This document shows, piece after piece, positions 32,648-41,565 of a stretch of DNA of 64,000 nt. Numbering within the stretch: the stretch's first letter is position 1; each line of letters begins with the position of its first letter. Both the position numbers and the translations under genes were made by a program. Under the pieces are notes generated by a model. The model made no database searches. It worked only from the letters and a program-made list of their open reading frames with translations, and was not told the origin of the DNA. Origin of the DNA: Mesobacillus subterraneus (lineage in GTDB: Bacteria > Bacillota > Bacilli > Bacillales > Cytobacillaceae). The stretch spans positions 1 through 64,000 of the forward strand of contig NZ_JAMBOF010000001.1 in assembly GCF_023715485.1 (NCBI RefSeq), given 5' to 3'.

Positions 32648-32836
32648 ATAGCCTCCTCGAATACCTTTTATACTCTTATACCCGCAGGATGCATGAGACA
32701 TCCGTAAACTTTGCAAAGCCATATAATTAAAGAACCTTGTTAAATAAATAGCTATAAAAATCAAGATAGTTTATAGTTATTTTTAGAGTTCTGCAAACAA
32801 AAAAACTTTACATATATAAGGAGAGTAACGAATCTC

Positions 32837-33868
32837 ATGTGGAAAAAATGGGTATGGACAGCAGTGATTGCTGCGTTGGTTCTTTTCCTTGTACCATACA
32901 GCCTTCCGCTAATTTTTGCTTTTTTAACAGCAGTTATGCTCGAAGGGATGGTTCAATGGATCATCAGACGGTTTTCTTTTAAACGGCTTCAAGCGGTTAT
33001 TGGCGTATTCATAGGTTATGTAGTGCTGCTTGGAGTGATAGGTTATAATCTAGTTTCAATCATTGCCCATCAGGCAGTCTCGTTATCTCAGCGGACGCCC
33101 ACATTCATGAAGGATTTTTATCGGACATCGATTCTGCCATTAATGGGAAAGTGGGAATTTTACTCTAAAAATTTCCCGCTCGAAGTGATCACACAAATCG
33201 AAGGTACGATCGAAAAAAATGTCAATACTCTCGACTCCTTCCTCCAGCAGCTGATTGCTGGCACAATAAATCTATTGACGGCAATACCAGGATTCTTAAT
33301 AGAGTTCCTCGTTTATTTAATTGCTCTATTCCTCTTCAGTCTTGAATTACCGAAGCTAAAGGTAAAGCTGGAATCCCATTTAAAGGAGCAGACTCGGCAA
33401 AAGGTATTCCTTGTCGGGAGCCAGCTGAATAAAGCGGGATTAGGGTTCCTAAAAGCTCAGGTCATCTTGAGTTTAGTCACCTTTATCATGGCTATGGTGG
33501 GTTTGAGTATCCTGGGCGTAAAATATACTGGATTGCTGTCTTTGCTGATTGTAATTGTTGATATCTTGCCGATCCTCGGAACAGGTTCGGTACTTGTCCC
33601 CTGGGCTGTTATCGCTATTTTGCAGGATAACAGCTTCCTTGGAATAGGCCTGATTATCCTGTTTTTCGTCATTACGATCGTCCGGAGGGTCATCGAGCCT
33701 AAAATATATTCTTCAAATCTCGGGATATCGCCGCTTGCCTCGCTAATCAGCATGTATATCGGCCTTAAGCTGCTCGGGCTTGCCGGAATTTTTGTCGGTC
33801 CGATCCTTGTCATTATCTTTGATACTTTAAGAAAAGCGAATGTCATACAAATGAATTTTAAGATATAA
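32837..33868 (+). CDS. AI-2E family (DUF20) permease, YtvI-like
   Basis: A 343-residue membrane protein of the AI-2E/PerM family with about eight helices: two at the N-terminus (VWTAVIAALVLFLVPYSLPL), a central soluble region (~95-150), and a C-terminal set holding the family block LGISPLASLISMYIGLKLLG and GIFVGPILVIIFDTL. B. subtilis YtvI is a sporulation-linked relative; other members export signals or solutes. The substrate is not known. AAGGAGAG lies 11 bases before the ATG. Confidence 0.85.
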   Translation: MWKKWVWTAVIAALVLFLVPYSLPLIFAFLTAVMLEGMVQWIIRRFSFKRLQAVIGVFIGYVVLLGVIGYNLVSIIAHQAVSLSQRTPTFMKDFYRTSILPLMGKWEFYSKNFPLEVITQIEGTIEKNVNTLDSFLQQLIAGTINLLTAIPGFLIEFLVYLIALFLFSLELPKLKVKLESHLKEQTRQKVFLVGSQLNKAGLGFLKAQVILSLVTFIMAMVGLSILGVKYTGLLSLLIVIVDILPILGTGSVLVPWAVIAILQDNSFLGIGLIILFFVITIVRRVIEPKIYSSNLGISPLASLISMYIGLKLLGLAGIFVGPILVIIFDTLRKANVIQMNFKI

Positions 33869-33945
33869 TTTTTCACACCTTTTTTGGATAGCGAGTCATT
33901 AATAAGTGTAAATTATGATTGTTAACAAGAAGGAGGAAGGTCTTG

Positions 33946-34125
33946 ATGAACGTAGGCCGCGCAAAGGAAATCACAGAATCTGCAGATAGCATCAAAGTGA
34001 CTTATGAAGGGACGCCAGTCATTATCCAGCATGTTGATGAGCAAACGAAGATGGCAAGGATTTATTCCAGGACTGAGCCAGACTTGGAAAGAGATGTTCC
34101 AGTGTTGAATCTAATAGAAGAATAA
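33946..34125 (+). CDS. sspH: Small acid-soluble spore protein, H type
   Basis: A 59-residue minor SASP of the SspH family: NVGRAKEITESADSIKVTY then GTPVIIQHVDEQTKMARIYS. The length equals the family norm. Such proteins are made late in the forespore, in B. subtilis under sigma-G. AAGGAGG lies eight bases before the ATG. No convincing sigma-G promoter could be fixed by eye. A second family member lies at 52201-52380. Confidence 0.94.
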   Translation: MNVGRAKEITESADSIKVTYEGTPVIIQHVDEQTKMARIYSRTEPDLERDVPVLNLIEE

Positions 34126-34126
34126 G

Positions 34127-34158
34127 AAAACGGGAGATAAATATGTCTCCCGTTTTTA
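34127..34158 (+). terminator. Bidirectional terminator, sspH / histidine kinase
   Basis: AAAACGGGAGA and TCTCCCGTTTT around TAAATATG, between convergent genes. Confidence 0.9.
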
Positions 34159-34163
34159 CGTCT

Positions 34164-35423
34164 TTATGGATTATAAAGCGGAAGCGTGATTGTGAACTGG
34201 CTTCCGTCATTAAGCTTGCTCTTCACTTCGATTGTTCCGCCCATTTCATGGATGATTTTATATACGACCATCATGCCGAGCCCTGTACCTTTTTCAGCTT
34301 TTGTAGAAAAGTAAGGCTCCCCAAGCTTAGCCAATTGCCTGGCAGACATGCCGCAGCCTGTATCTTTGATCACAATGGAGGCAAAGCCATTTTCTTTTTC
34401 CCGTGAACTGATCATTAGGTCGCCGCCCTCTGGCATTGCTTCAATTCCATTCTTGATGATATTGAGGATGCATTGATGGAATTTTGGAGCTTCCCCAGTA
34501 ACGTGCAGGCCTGACATCAAATCCTTTTTAATGTTGACCGAAAAGTGATTCGCGTATGGAATGATTAATTCGAGCGCTTTTTCAATTTCATCATTAACGG
34601 AGATGGAAGATGTAATTTCCGACTGTGGCTTAGCGAAAGCGAGATAATCTTTGATGATTGTTTCTGCGCGGTCAAGTTCGTCTATCGCGGTATTAAGATA
34701 ATACAGCCTTTTTTCTTCGGGGATAGATGGGTCCTTTAGCATTTGCAGAAAGCCCCGGGTTACAGTCAGCGGATTGCGCACCTCATGGCTGACACTCGCT
34801 GCAAGGTGTGAAACCACCTCGATTTTCTCTGAATTAATCATTGCGTTATGCAAGAAATGATTTTGTTTTGTAATTTCAATAAAGTAAGTAACTAAAAAGA
34901 TGCCGGCAGTGAGAGTCGATCCATAGATGATAACGAACTTTAATTCTGAGGGATCTCTGAAGATGGCAGTTTTCATCAGGAAAATCAAGATTGTATAGGA
35001 AATGGCAATTCCCACAACCGTATACAGCTTTTTAACTAGTGGATACTCTCTGAATCTTATTGATATGTAGGAAATAAAAACAGTAATCGTAAGCATATTG
35101 AAGAAGTTCACCCATATCCCATTGCCGCCCAATGGGAACCTTGCCGCAGCAACGATGATGAACAGGATGATGCTGACAATCGGACCTCCATATAATCCTC
35201 CTAATACCACCGGGATCAACCGAAGGTCAAAAATGAAGTTCTCATTCCCTATAAGAGTAAAGGACATACAGAACAGGATCTGCATTGCCGATAAAATAAT
35301 GATTAATGCTTTTGCGTATTTCCGATACATGCTCGTATGTCGGTTGACGATGATAAATTGGAATGCAAACGTAGTGATCAGAATAAAAATAAGATTCAAT
35401 ACGAGAACGGTAAGTAGGTCCAT
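34164..35423 (-). CDS. Membrane sensor histidine kinase, KinB-like (5TMR type)
   Basis: A 419-residue kinase. The N-terminal ~195 residues hold six membrane helices of the 5TMR-LYT class (PVVLGGLYGGPIVSIILF is typical). HisKA follows with the phospho-acceptor in HLAASVSHEVRNPLTVTRGF, then the ATPase domain with N box NIIKNGIEAMPEGG, G1 IKDTGCGM and G2 EKGTGLGMMVVYKI. Size and layout match B. subtilis KinB (428), which feeds the sporulation phosphorelay. No response regulator is adjacent in the same direction, which also fits an orphan phosphorelay kinase. The ATG at 35423 follows GGAGA by eight bases. Confidence 0.87.
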   Translation of the reverse strand: MDLLTVLVLNLIFILITTFAFQFIIVNRHTSMYRKYAKALIIILSAMQILFCMSFTLIGNENFIFDLRLIPVVLGGLYGGPIVSIILFIIVAAARFPLGGNGIWVNFFNMLTITVFISYISIRFREYPLVKKLYTVVGIAISYTILIFLMKTAIFRDPSELKFVIIYGSTLTAGIFLVTYFIEITKQNHFLHNAMINSEKIEVVSHLAASVSHEVRNPLTVTRGFLQMLKDPSIPEEKRLYYLNTAIDELDRAETIIKDYLAFAKPQSEITSSISVNDEIEKALELIIPYANHFSVNIKKDLMSGLHVTGEAPKFHQCILNIIKNGIEAMPEGGDLMISSREKENGFASIVIKDTGCGMSARQLAKLGEPYFSTKAEKGTGLGMMVVYKIIHEMGGTIEVKSKLNDGSQFTITLPLYNP

Positions 35424-35429
35424 ATTCAA

Positions 35430-35794
35430 AATCTCCAGTCATATTTAGGATTCCTAATGCCGGTCTGATGCATAAGGAACTTCAATAATTGACAAATTAT
35501 TCGGATTTATTTCCTTCACTTTAACACAGAATGGTAGACAATATGTGTTTTTTAGCTTTATTAACACAAATTCGCCTTGAATTTATTGGAATAAAGAGGA
35601 AATGAGATTAGCTGAAATTGTTTACTAGCCTGGCTATTGTTGATATATAATCAAAATAAAAACTACAATATACTTTTTGCAATATGACTGCTGGTAAGAC
35701 CGTTTTTAAGATGTGCTCAATTGGAGTTTTTCGTGCCATGCCTACACTCATAGTGGATAGTTGCGTGGAACTTATTAATGAGGGGTAAATAATC
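35430..35794 (+). other. Intergenic region between divergent signalling genes
   Basis: About 365 bases. It contains one reasonable promoter (35621-35649) for the diguanylate cyclase operon and leaves a leader of some 140 bases without a recognisable riboswitch. No c-di-GMP aptamer core could be found. Confidence 0.5.
35621..35649 (+). promoter_or_regulatory. Candidate promoter of the diguanylate cyclase/polysaccharide operon
   Basis: TTTACT, 17 bases, TATATA, with TGA immediately before the -10 (extended -10). Confidence 0.45.
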
Positions 35795-37411
35795 GTGGCA
35801 TTAGAAAAATATCAAAATTTATTATTTCAAAAAATTAAAAAGCAAATATCGCAATGGTTCGAGGATGATTCACATGATTTTGTCGAATACGATGACGTTT
35901 ACCGCTTTTTACATTCCATAAAAGGCACATCTGGAACAGTCCAGCTTGGCGGCTTGTTTCTAGTATCATCCAAACTGCTTGCCCAGCTTGAAGCGATCGG
36001 GGAGGGCCAATGGAGGGAATTCGAACTTAGGGAATTCCTGTTTGAACTGATCAGTCTAAGCTATGAATATGAGCATTTCAAGGAAACGGAATTGAAAAAA
36101 GAAGAGCCTTGCTGTGGGGATATCCCTTTGGTGCAAATTATCGATGACGATGTGTCGATGCTGATTCTTTTGAAAGAAGCTCTGGAGGAAAAGGGCTGGA
36201 TGGTCATAACGAACACTGAGCCAGAAAAAGCAGTTTCTCAATATTACGATCTCCAGCCTGATTGCCTCGTAATAGATGTCGATTTGCCAGCGAAAAACGG
36301 ATTTCAATTACTGGAGGACATACAGCAGCATAACCATAAACAATTCATTCCTAAAGTGATCACCAGTATCCAAAATGACCGCAAGACAAGAATCAATGCC
36401 TATGAAATGGGTGCTGACGATTTCATTGAAAAACCAATCGATATCGAAGAGTTCATAGTCAGGATCAACCGCCAGTTACAAAGAAAACAAATCTTTGATC
36501 AATCAGTGCTGATCGATGAATTGACACAGGTGTACAACCGTCGGTTTTTGTTTGATTTGCTGGAACGGTATCTGAAAGATTTCGAACGGTCAGAAATTCC
36601 GTTTTCAGTAGCGCTACTTGACCTGGATTATTTTAAGAATGTCAACGATACATACGGGCATCTGACAGGCGACAAGGTACTTGAAATTTTCGCCTCATTC
36701 TTAAAAGAAAATCTCAGGAGTACAGACATCGTCTTCAGGTATGGAGGAGAAGAGTTTGTTGTCCTGTTTCCAAGGACGAATGATGAAGAAGCTATGGCAG
36801 TAGTCAACCGGATTCTCGATCAATTTTCAAAGATAGCTTTTCAAGAACATGACCAGTCATTCAATATCAGCTTTTCCGCAGGTATATATATGGTCAGCAA
36901 ACCTGAGGAAGGCAGCCTTGATATACTCAAAATGGCAGATCAGGCCCTGTATGAAGCAAAGGAAAATGGACGGGCTCGCGTAGAAAGCGCGAACGAAGCA
37001 ATTCAGCCTGTAAATAATATCCTGAATGTTTCGGTCATCGATGATGATGCCATTATCCGGACCTTGCTTGTAAGGGTTCTGAAAACCATTGATACTGGCA
37101 AGGTAGTACTGGATATTGAATCGTATGAAAATGGAGAGAAATTTCTTGGATCTGGGCGTCTCGAACAAAAGGGCAAGCATTTTCTGGTCCTGGATGGTGT
37201 AATGCCTGTGATGGATGGAATAGAGGTACTCACCAAGGTGAAGAACAACGTTAATTGGGGGCAAGTACATGTGCTGATGTTAACTGGCAGAAAGACTGAA
37301 TATGATATTGCCCGTGCACTTAAGCTTGGAGCGGATGATTATGTCACAAAGCCATTCAGCATCACCGAACTGCAGGCGAGGATCCAGCGATTGATCCAAA
37401 GGATGTTTTAA
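35795..37411 (+). CDS. Hpt-REC-GGDEF-REC diguanylate cyclase
   Basis: A 538-residue soluble signalling protein. Residues ~1-100 look like an Hpt domain with the phospho-histidine motif LHSIKGTSGTVQLGG. REC1 (~110-225) has IIDDD, the acceptor Asp in LVIDVDLPAKNG and KPID. The GGDEF domain (~240-400) has LTQVYNRRFL, the active-site RYGGEEF and, five residues before it, the product-inhibition I-site RSTD, so it should be an active, feedback-controlled cyclic-di-GMP synthase. REC2 (~412-535) has VIDDD, LVLDGVMPVMDG and KPFS. The GTG start follows GAGGGG. Its stop is adjacent to the next gene's ATG. Confidence 0.9.
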   Translation: MALEKYQNLLFQKIKKQISQWFEDDSHDFVEYDDVYRFLHSIKGTSGTVQLGGLFLVSSKLLAQLEAIGEGQWREFELREFLFELISLSYEYEHFKETELKKEEPCCGDIPLVQIIDDDVSMLILLKEALEEKGWMVITNTEPEKAVSQYYDLQPDCLVIDVDLPAKNGFQLLEDIQQHNHKQFIPKVITSIQNDRKTRINAYEMGADDFIEKPIDIEEFIVRINRQLQRKQIFDQSVLIDELTQVYNRRFLFDLLERYLKDFERSEIPFSVALLDLDYFKNVNDTYGHLTGDKVLEIFASFLKENLRSTDIVFRYGGEEFVVLFPRTNDEEAMAVVNRILDQFSKIAFQEHDQSFNISFSAGIYMVSKPEEGSLDILKMADQALYEAKENGRARVESANEAIQPVNNILNVSVIDDDAIIRTLLVRVLKTIDTGKVVLDIESYENGEKFLGSGRLEQKGKHFLVLDGVMPVMDGIEVLTKVKNNVNWGQVHVLMLTGRKTEYDIARALKLGADDYVTKPFSITELQARIQRLIQRMF

Positions 37412-38458
37412 ATGATAAGGGACGAGATCCAATTTCTTGTTACAGCTTTCACTGTGCTGTCAGCAATCCTGATTGTGATGCTTTTTTATTTAATTGGCAG
37501 GAAAGCAGCAGAAAACAGACTCCGGAAGAGAGTTGAGGGCCTTAAACGGTCAATGAATGAAAAAATGCTTCATTCCATTCTTACTGGTGATTTCTTGCGG
37601 TCTTTACAGACGGATACAAAAGTAAAAAAGCTGGCTATGGAAGAACTGCTCAGTCATTATGCAGAACTTCTGGAAGGAACCGAGGAAAAGGTGAATTTAA
37701 ACAGGCTGGCCGAAAGCCGGCTGGGCAGCCATTACCGCAAGAATTTGCGCAGCCTCAAATGGAGCACGAGAATGAATGCTCTCTTCCATATTGAAGCCTT
37801 TCGGATGGATGGCCTCAAGGATGAAGTGTTCAGAATGTTAGAGCGACGAAGAGTGACAAAAGAAGAAAAATTAAGGACGCTGACAATTTTATCCCAGTTT
37901 CAATCTCGGGAGATGTTTGAATTATTGACGGTAAAATACTGTGGTCTATCCTATCTGGAGTTTAGAAATATACTGTCCAGGCTTGATAGTGGAGGATTTG
38001 ATCTTTTCGTGCTCGGTTATCATTCATGCCCGCTTGAGTTAAAGTTTGCGATATTGGACCTTGTCGGGATGAAAAAGGATTTGAAGTATTTATCCTTTGC
38101 TGAGAGTGTATTTTCAGCTAGTTCAGGAGAGGAAAGAGTACGGGCATTAAAAGCACTCTCGTCAATAGGGCATGTACGAAAGCTTGAGCGATATTTGCCT
38201 TTATTTGAATCAGGCAACTGGCAAGAACGAATGCTGACTGCCAGATTGGCTGGGGCCATGAAGGCAGAAGCGGTACTGCCGAACCTTGTAAAGTTGTTAC
38301 AGGATCCATCCTGGTGGGTTCGGTCACAGGCAGGACAAGCGATCACGATGTTTCCTCAAGGGAAAAATATTCTTCAGGGTGTAATGGATGAAACCAGTGA
38401 TACTTTTGCTAGGGACATGGCCTGGGAATGGATCAACAAAGGAGTAAATCAGTCATGA
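37412..38458 (+). CDS. Membrane-anchored HEAT-repeat protein
   Basis: A 348-residue protein. One N-terminal membrane helix (FTVLSAILIVMLFYLIG, ~9-28) anchors a cytoplasmic alpha-solenoid made of HEAT-like repeats, clearest at RVRALKALSSIGHVRKLERYL, TARLAGAMKAEAVLPNLVKLL and WWVRSQAGQAI. Such solenoids act as protein-binding scaffolds. It begins directly after the cyclase stop and overlaps the glycosyltransferase start by four bases (ATGA), so it is translationally coupled to both. A role in bridging the c-di-GMP signal to the glycosyltransferase is inference. Confidence 0.82.
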   Translation: MIRDEIQFLVTAFTVLSAILIVMLFYLIGRKAAENRLRKRVEGLKRSMNEKMLHSILTGDFLRSLQTDTKVKKLAMEELLSHYAELLEGTEEKVNLNRLAESRLGSHYRKNLRSLKWSTRMNALFHIEAFRMDGLKDEVFRMLERRRVTKEEKLRTLTILSQFQSREMFELLTVKYCGLSYLEFRNILSRLDSGGFDLFVLGYHSCPLELKFAILDLVGMKKDLKYLSFAESVFSASSGEERVRALKALSSIGHVRKLERYLPLFESGNWQERMLTARLAGAMKAEAVLPNLVKLLQDPSWWVRSQAGQAITMFPQGKNILQGVMDETSDTFARDMAWEWINKGVNQS

Positions 38459-39858
38459 ATCTGCAAGACATAAGCATCTTTTTCGCCTGGTTTATCATGG
38501 TTTATATGATCATCGTCATATCTTTTTATTCGGTAGTCATGCTGATTTCGGTCATCCAGCTAAGAAAAGAATATAAGCTTGACAGGGAAAAGTCCTACAA
38601 CGACTATACGGAAGATATCTATACAAAACCCGTCTCAATCATAGTTCCGGCTTTTAATGAGGAGGCAGGAATCGTTCATAGCATCCGTTCTCTGCTTAGC
38701 ATCAATTATCCTGTATTCGAGATTGTTGTCGTGAATGATGGCTCATCAGATCGAACGATGGAAAGATTGATTGAACATTATGATATGAAAGAAATTCAAA
38801 AGGTGATCCGCAAACAAGTAGAATCGAATCCTATTAAAAAGGTCTATCAGTCGCAGGTGCTCCCTTCACTTTTTTTGATCGATAAAGATAATGGAGGCAA
38901 AGCTGATGCGCTAAATGCCGGTCTGAATTTTTCCCATTATCCTTATGTTTGTTCATTGGATGGTGACTCTGTACTTGAAAGAGATGCATTTTTAAAGGTA
39001 ATGAAGCCAATCATCGATTCAAATGAAGAGGTCATTGCTTCAGGTGGAAGCATCAGGATCGCGAATGGATGTGAAATCAGGAATGGCGAGGTACTGAAAA
39101 TAGGGTTAGCCAAGAACCCGCTGGTCATCATGCAGGTTATCGAGTATTTACGGGCCTTTCTAATGGGCCGGATCGGTCTGAGCAGACATAATTTGCTGCT
39201 GATCATTTCCGGCGCTTTCGGTGTTTTTTCCAAGCAATGGGTCGTTCAGGCAGGCGGCTACAGAAGGGATACGGTCGGTGAAGACATGGAGCTTGTTGTC
39301 CGCATCCATCGGCTGTTAAAAGAAACCCGGACGAAAAAACGGATTGTCTATGTCCCTGATCCAGTGTGCTGGACAGAGGTTCCGGAGAGCATGAAGTATT
39401 TGAGAAGGCAAAGGCGCCGCTGGCATCGGGGATTATTCGAGAGCTTATGGATTCACCGGAAGCTGACGTTCAACCCAAAGTATGGACCCATCGGCTTTAT
39501 CTCCTTTCCTTACTTTTGGATCGTTGAATTCTTAGGACCAATCGTCGAGCTTTCAGGCTATTTTTATATTGTGATCTCGCTGTTTGCAGGTGGAATCTAT
39601 TTAGAGTTTGCGATATTGATATTTTTATTGTCTTGTTTGTACGGCTCGCTTTTTTCAGCGTTTGCAATCTTGCTGGAGGAATGGAGCCTGAGAAAATACC
39701 CCAGAATTTCTGATTTGCTGAAGCTGTTCTTCTATTCGCTGACAGAAACCATCTGGTACCGGCCGCTTACTGTATTCTGGCGCTGTCAGGGCATCTGGCA
39801 AATGCTCAGGGGCGAAACAGGCTGGGGAGAAATGAAAAGAAAAGGTGTATCCGAATGA
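38455..39858 (+). CDS. Membrane GT2 glycosyltransferase (IcaA/PgaC-like processive synthase)
   Basis: A 467-residue membrane enzyme. One N-terminal helix precedes a GT-A catalytic domain with VVVNDGSSDRT, KDNGGKADALNAG, the metal motif DGDS, the base-containing GEDMEL and the processive-synthase motif RRQRRRWHRG. Three to four helices close the protein. This set is that of synthases for poly-N-acetylglucosamine, hyaluronan or cellulose-like chains. No PilZ domain is present. The ATG at 38455 follows AAAGGAG; it overlaps the preceding stop, and its own stop overlaps the next ATG. The polymer is unknown. Confidence 0.9.
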   Translation: MNLQDISIFFAWFIMVYMIIVISFYSVVMLISVIQLRKEYKLDREKSYNDYTEDIYTKPVSIIVPAFNEEAGIVHSIRSLLSINYPVFEIVVVNDGSSDRTMERLIEHYDMKEIQKVIRKQVESNPIKKVYQSQVLPSLFLIDKDNGGKADALNAGLNFSHYPYVCSLDGDSVLERDAFLKVMKPIIDSNEEVIASGGSIRIANGCEIRNGEVLKIGLAKNPLVIMQVIEYLRAFLMGRIGLSRHNLLLIISGAFGVFSKQWVVQAGGYRRDTVGEDMELVVRIHRLLKETRTKKRIVYVPDPVCWTEVPESMKYLRRQRRRWHRGLFESLWIHRKLTFNPKYGPIGFISFPYFWIVEFLGPIVELSGYFYIVISLFAGGIYLEFAILIFLLSCLYGSLFSAFAILLEEWSLRKYPRISDLLKLFFYSLTETIWYRPLTVFWRCQGIWQMLRGETGWGEMKRKGVSE

Positions 39859-40970
39859 AGTCATTTTTTGAAAATAAACCTCAGGTGGCCGTCCTTCTAT
39901 TCGTATTTTTGGTGGTTGCCTTCATTTTAAGCCCGTTTTGGCTGTGGCAGTTCAAACCAGAACGAACACTCGATATATTGATAGTCGATAAAACTGTTCC
40001 TGACCAAAGCTATCGGGAACACAAGGGACTTACATGGGTTTTAAATAACGAGAAATATACGAAGGGAAACGGTGAGCCGTATTCCGCAAAGGAAGATTAC
40101 ATTGGCTTTAAGCATGAAACTGCACATTCTTATTCAGAAGGAAGACTCCCTGAAAAATTAGACCAATATAAAGTCATATACCTTGCCGACTTGTACGGAG
40201 TGTATGAAGAGGAAATTTACGGCAGTATCCGAAATAGTGCTGGAAGTAATTCCGGACTAATATATGGCGGGCTTCTGCAGGAAGATGTAGATAAGCTCGA
40301 GAATGCACTGGTACATGGAAAAAAAACATTGATCGCAGAATTCAACACTTTTGGCAGTCCAACTGAGAAGGCTGTTCGTAAGCAGATGACTAATCTGCTG
40401 AATATACACTGGACGGGCTGGACAGGTCGTTATTTTTCCGAAATGGATGGACAAGAAGTCCCTGAATGGATTATTGATCAATACAACCTTCAAACGGGTA
40501 AATGGGATTTTCAAGGTGCTGGCTTTGTTTTCGTTAATGTGGAAAACGAAATTGTTGTACTAGGTGAGCAGGAGCTTACAGGCAAAGGACTTAATTTTGT
40601 ACTCACGAAGCAAGGCAATAATTTTTTTAAAGAAAATCTTGGTTCAAAATATAGGTATTGGTTTGATATTATTCAGCCGCTGAATGACGATGAGGTTTTG
40701 GCAGAGTACAAATTGCCGGTCAGTAAGAAGGCATTTGGAAAATTAGCTGGTTATGGAATACCCATTCAGTTCCCTGCGGTGGTTCACTACGAGAATAAGC
40801 ATTACTCCTCCTATTATTTTGCGGGAGATTATGCTGATGAGGCAGAAGTGCCGGGAATATATCAGACAGTCGGACTAACTTTATGGAGAAAGAAAACGGA
40901 AGGTGATGATTCATTTTACTGGTCAACCTACGTTCCGATGATGAAGAGAATTCTCTATGAAGGTCTATGA
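39855..40970 (+). CDS. Membrane-anchored extracytoplasmic protein of the polysaccharide cluster, unknown
   Basis: A 371-residue protein with an uncleaved signal-type helix at ~11-31 (VAVLLFVFLVVAFILSPFWL) and the remainder outside. Segments such as LDILIVDKTVPD, KVIYLADLYGVY and LIYGGLLQEDVDKL followed by KKTLIAEFNTFGSPT suggest an alpha/beta Rossmann-like or amidotransferase-like core, but no catalytic triad is evident. It overlaps the glycosyltransferase gene by four bases, so it is likely a partner in polymer export or modification. No family is recognised. Confidence 0.75.
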   Translation: MKSFFENKPQVAVLLFVFLVVAFILSPFWLWQFKPERTLDILIVDKTVPDQSYREHKGLTWVLNNEKYTKGNGEPYSAKEDYIGFKHETAHSYSEGRLPEKLDQYKVIYLADLYGVYEEEIYGSIRNSAGSNSGLIYGGLLQEDVDKLENALVHGKKTLIAEFNTFGSPTEKAVRKQMTNLLNIHWTGWTGRYFSEMDGQEVPEWIIDQYNLQTGKWDFQGAGFVFVNVENEIVVLGEQELTGKGLNFVLTKQGNNFFKENLGSKYRYWFDIIQPLNDDEVLAEYKLPVSKKAFGKLAGYGIPIQFPAVVHYENKHYSSYYFAGDYADEAEVPGIYQTVGLTLWRKKTEGDDSFYWSTYVPMMKRILYEGL

Positions 40971-41184
40971 TTATATTTTAAAAGCAACAAGAAACTCTTT
41001 TTTAACCTATGGTAAATGCCTATTGAAAATCTGGTACTCTCAATCCTGCTGATGAAAAATTCGAATCTCTGGCCGATATAAGTATGAGTGGAGTAAACCG
41101 TACTATTATTAACGAGCGATGAAGTCTGACAGGATTTTTAATGAGAGCAACTTTCTGTGATCTCGGGAGCAAGGGGGAAAACCA

Positions 41185-41565
41185 GTGAAAAGGATTTTGC
41201 TGGCAGAGGATGATGAAATTTTAAGGATGCTGATCGTTGATACTCTTGAGGATGAAGACTGCCAAGTTGATGAAGCAGTGGATGGCCTTGAGGCGCTAGG
41301 ACTTTTACAGGAAGGGCAATATGATCTAGTCATAATCGATTATATGATGCCAGCCTATTCAGGATTAGAAGTGATTGAACAAGTGCGCCAGGAGGGCATC
41401 AACACAAATGTTGCGATTTTGATGCTGTCGGCTAAGAGCCAGCTGTCCGAGCAAGAAAAAGCGATTGGGGCGGGGGCAGATTATTTTATCGCCAAGCCAT
41501 TCAGCCCGCTGGAACTTTTGGATAAAGTGAGAGACATACTTGATGAAAAAAATAAAATTCAATAA
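41185..41565 (+). CDS. Single-domain response regulator
   Basis: A 126-residue stand-alone receiver. The acidic pair is in LLAEDDEILR, the phospho-acceptor Asp in LVIIDYMMPAYSG, the Thr/Ser in LMLSAKSQ and the Lys in FIAKPFSP. There is no output domain. The GTG start follows AAGGGGGA. The histidine kinase gene overlaps its 3' end by 23 bases, so the pair is coupled. It may relay phosphate to the Hpt domain of the cyclase encoded upstream. Confidence 0.92.
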   Translation: MKRILLAEDDEILRMLIVDTLEDEDCQVDEAVDGLEALGLLQEGQYDLVIIDYMMPAYSGLEVIEQVRQEGINTNVAILMLSAKSQLSEQEKAIGAGADYFIAKPFSPLELLDKVRDILDEKNKIQ

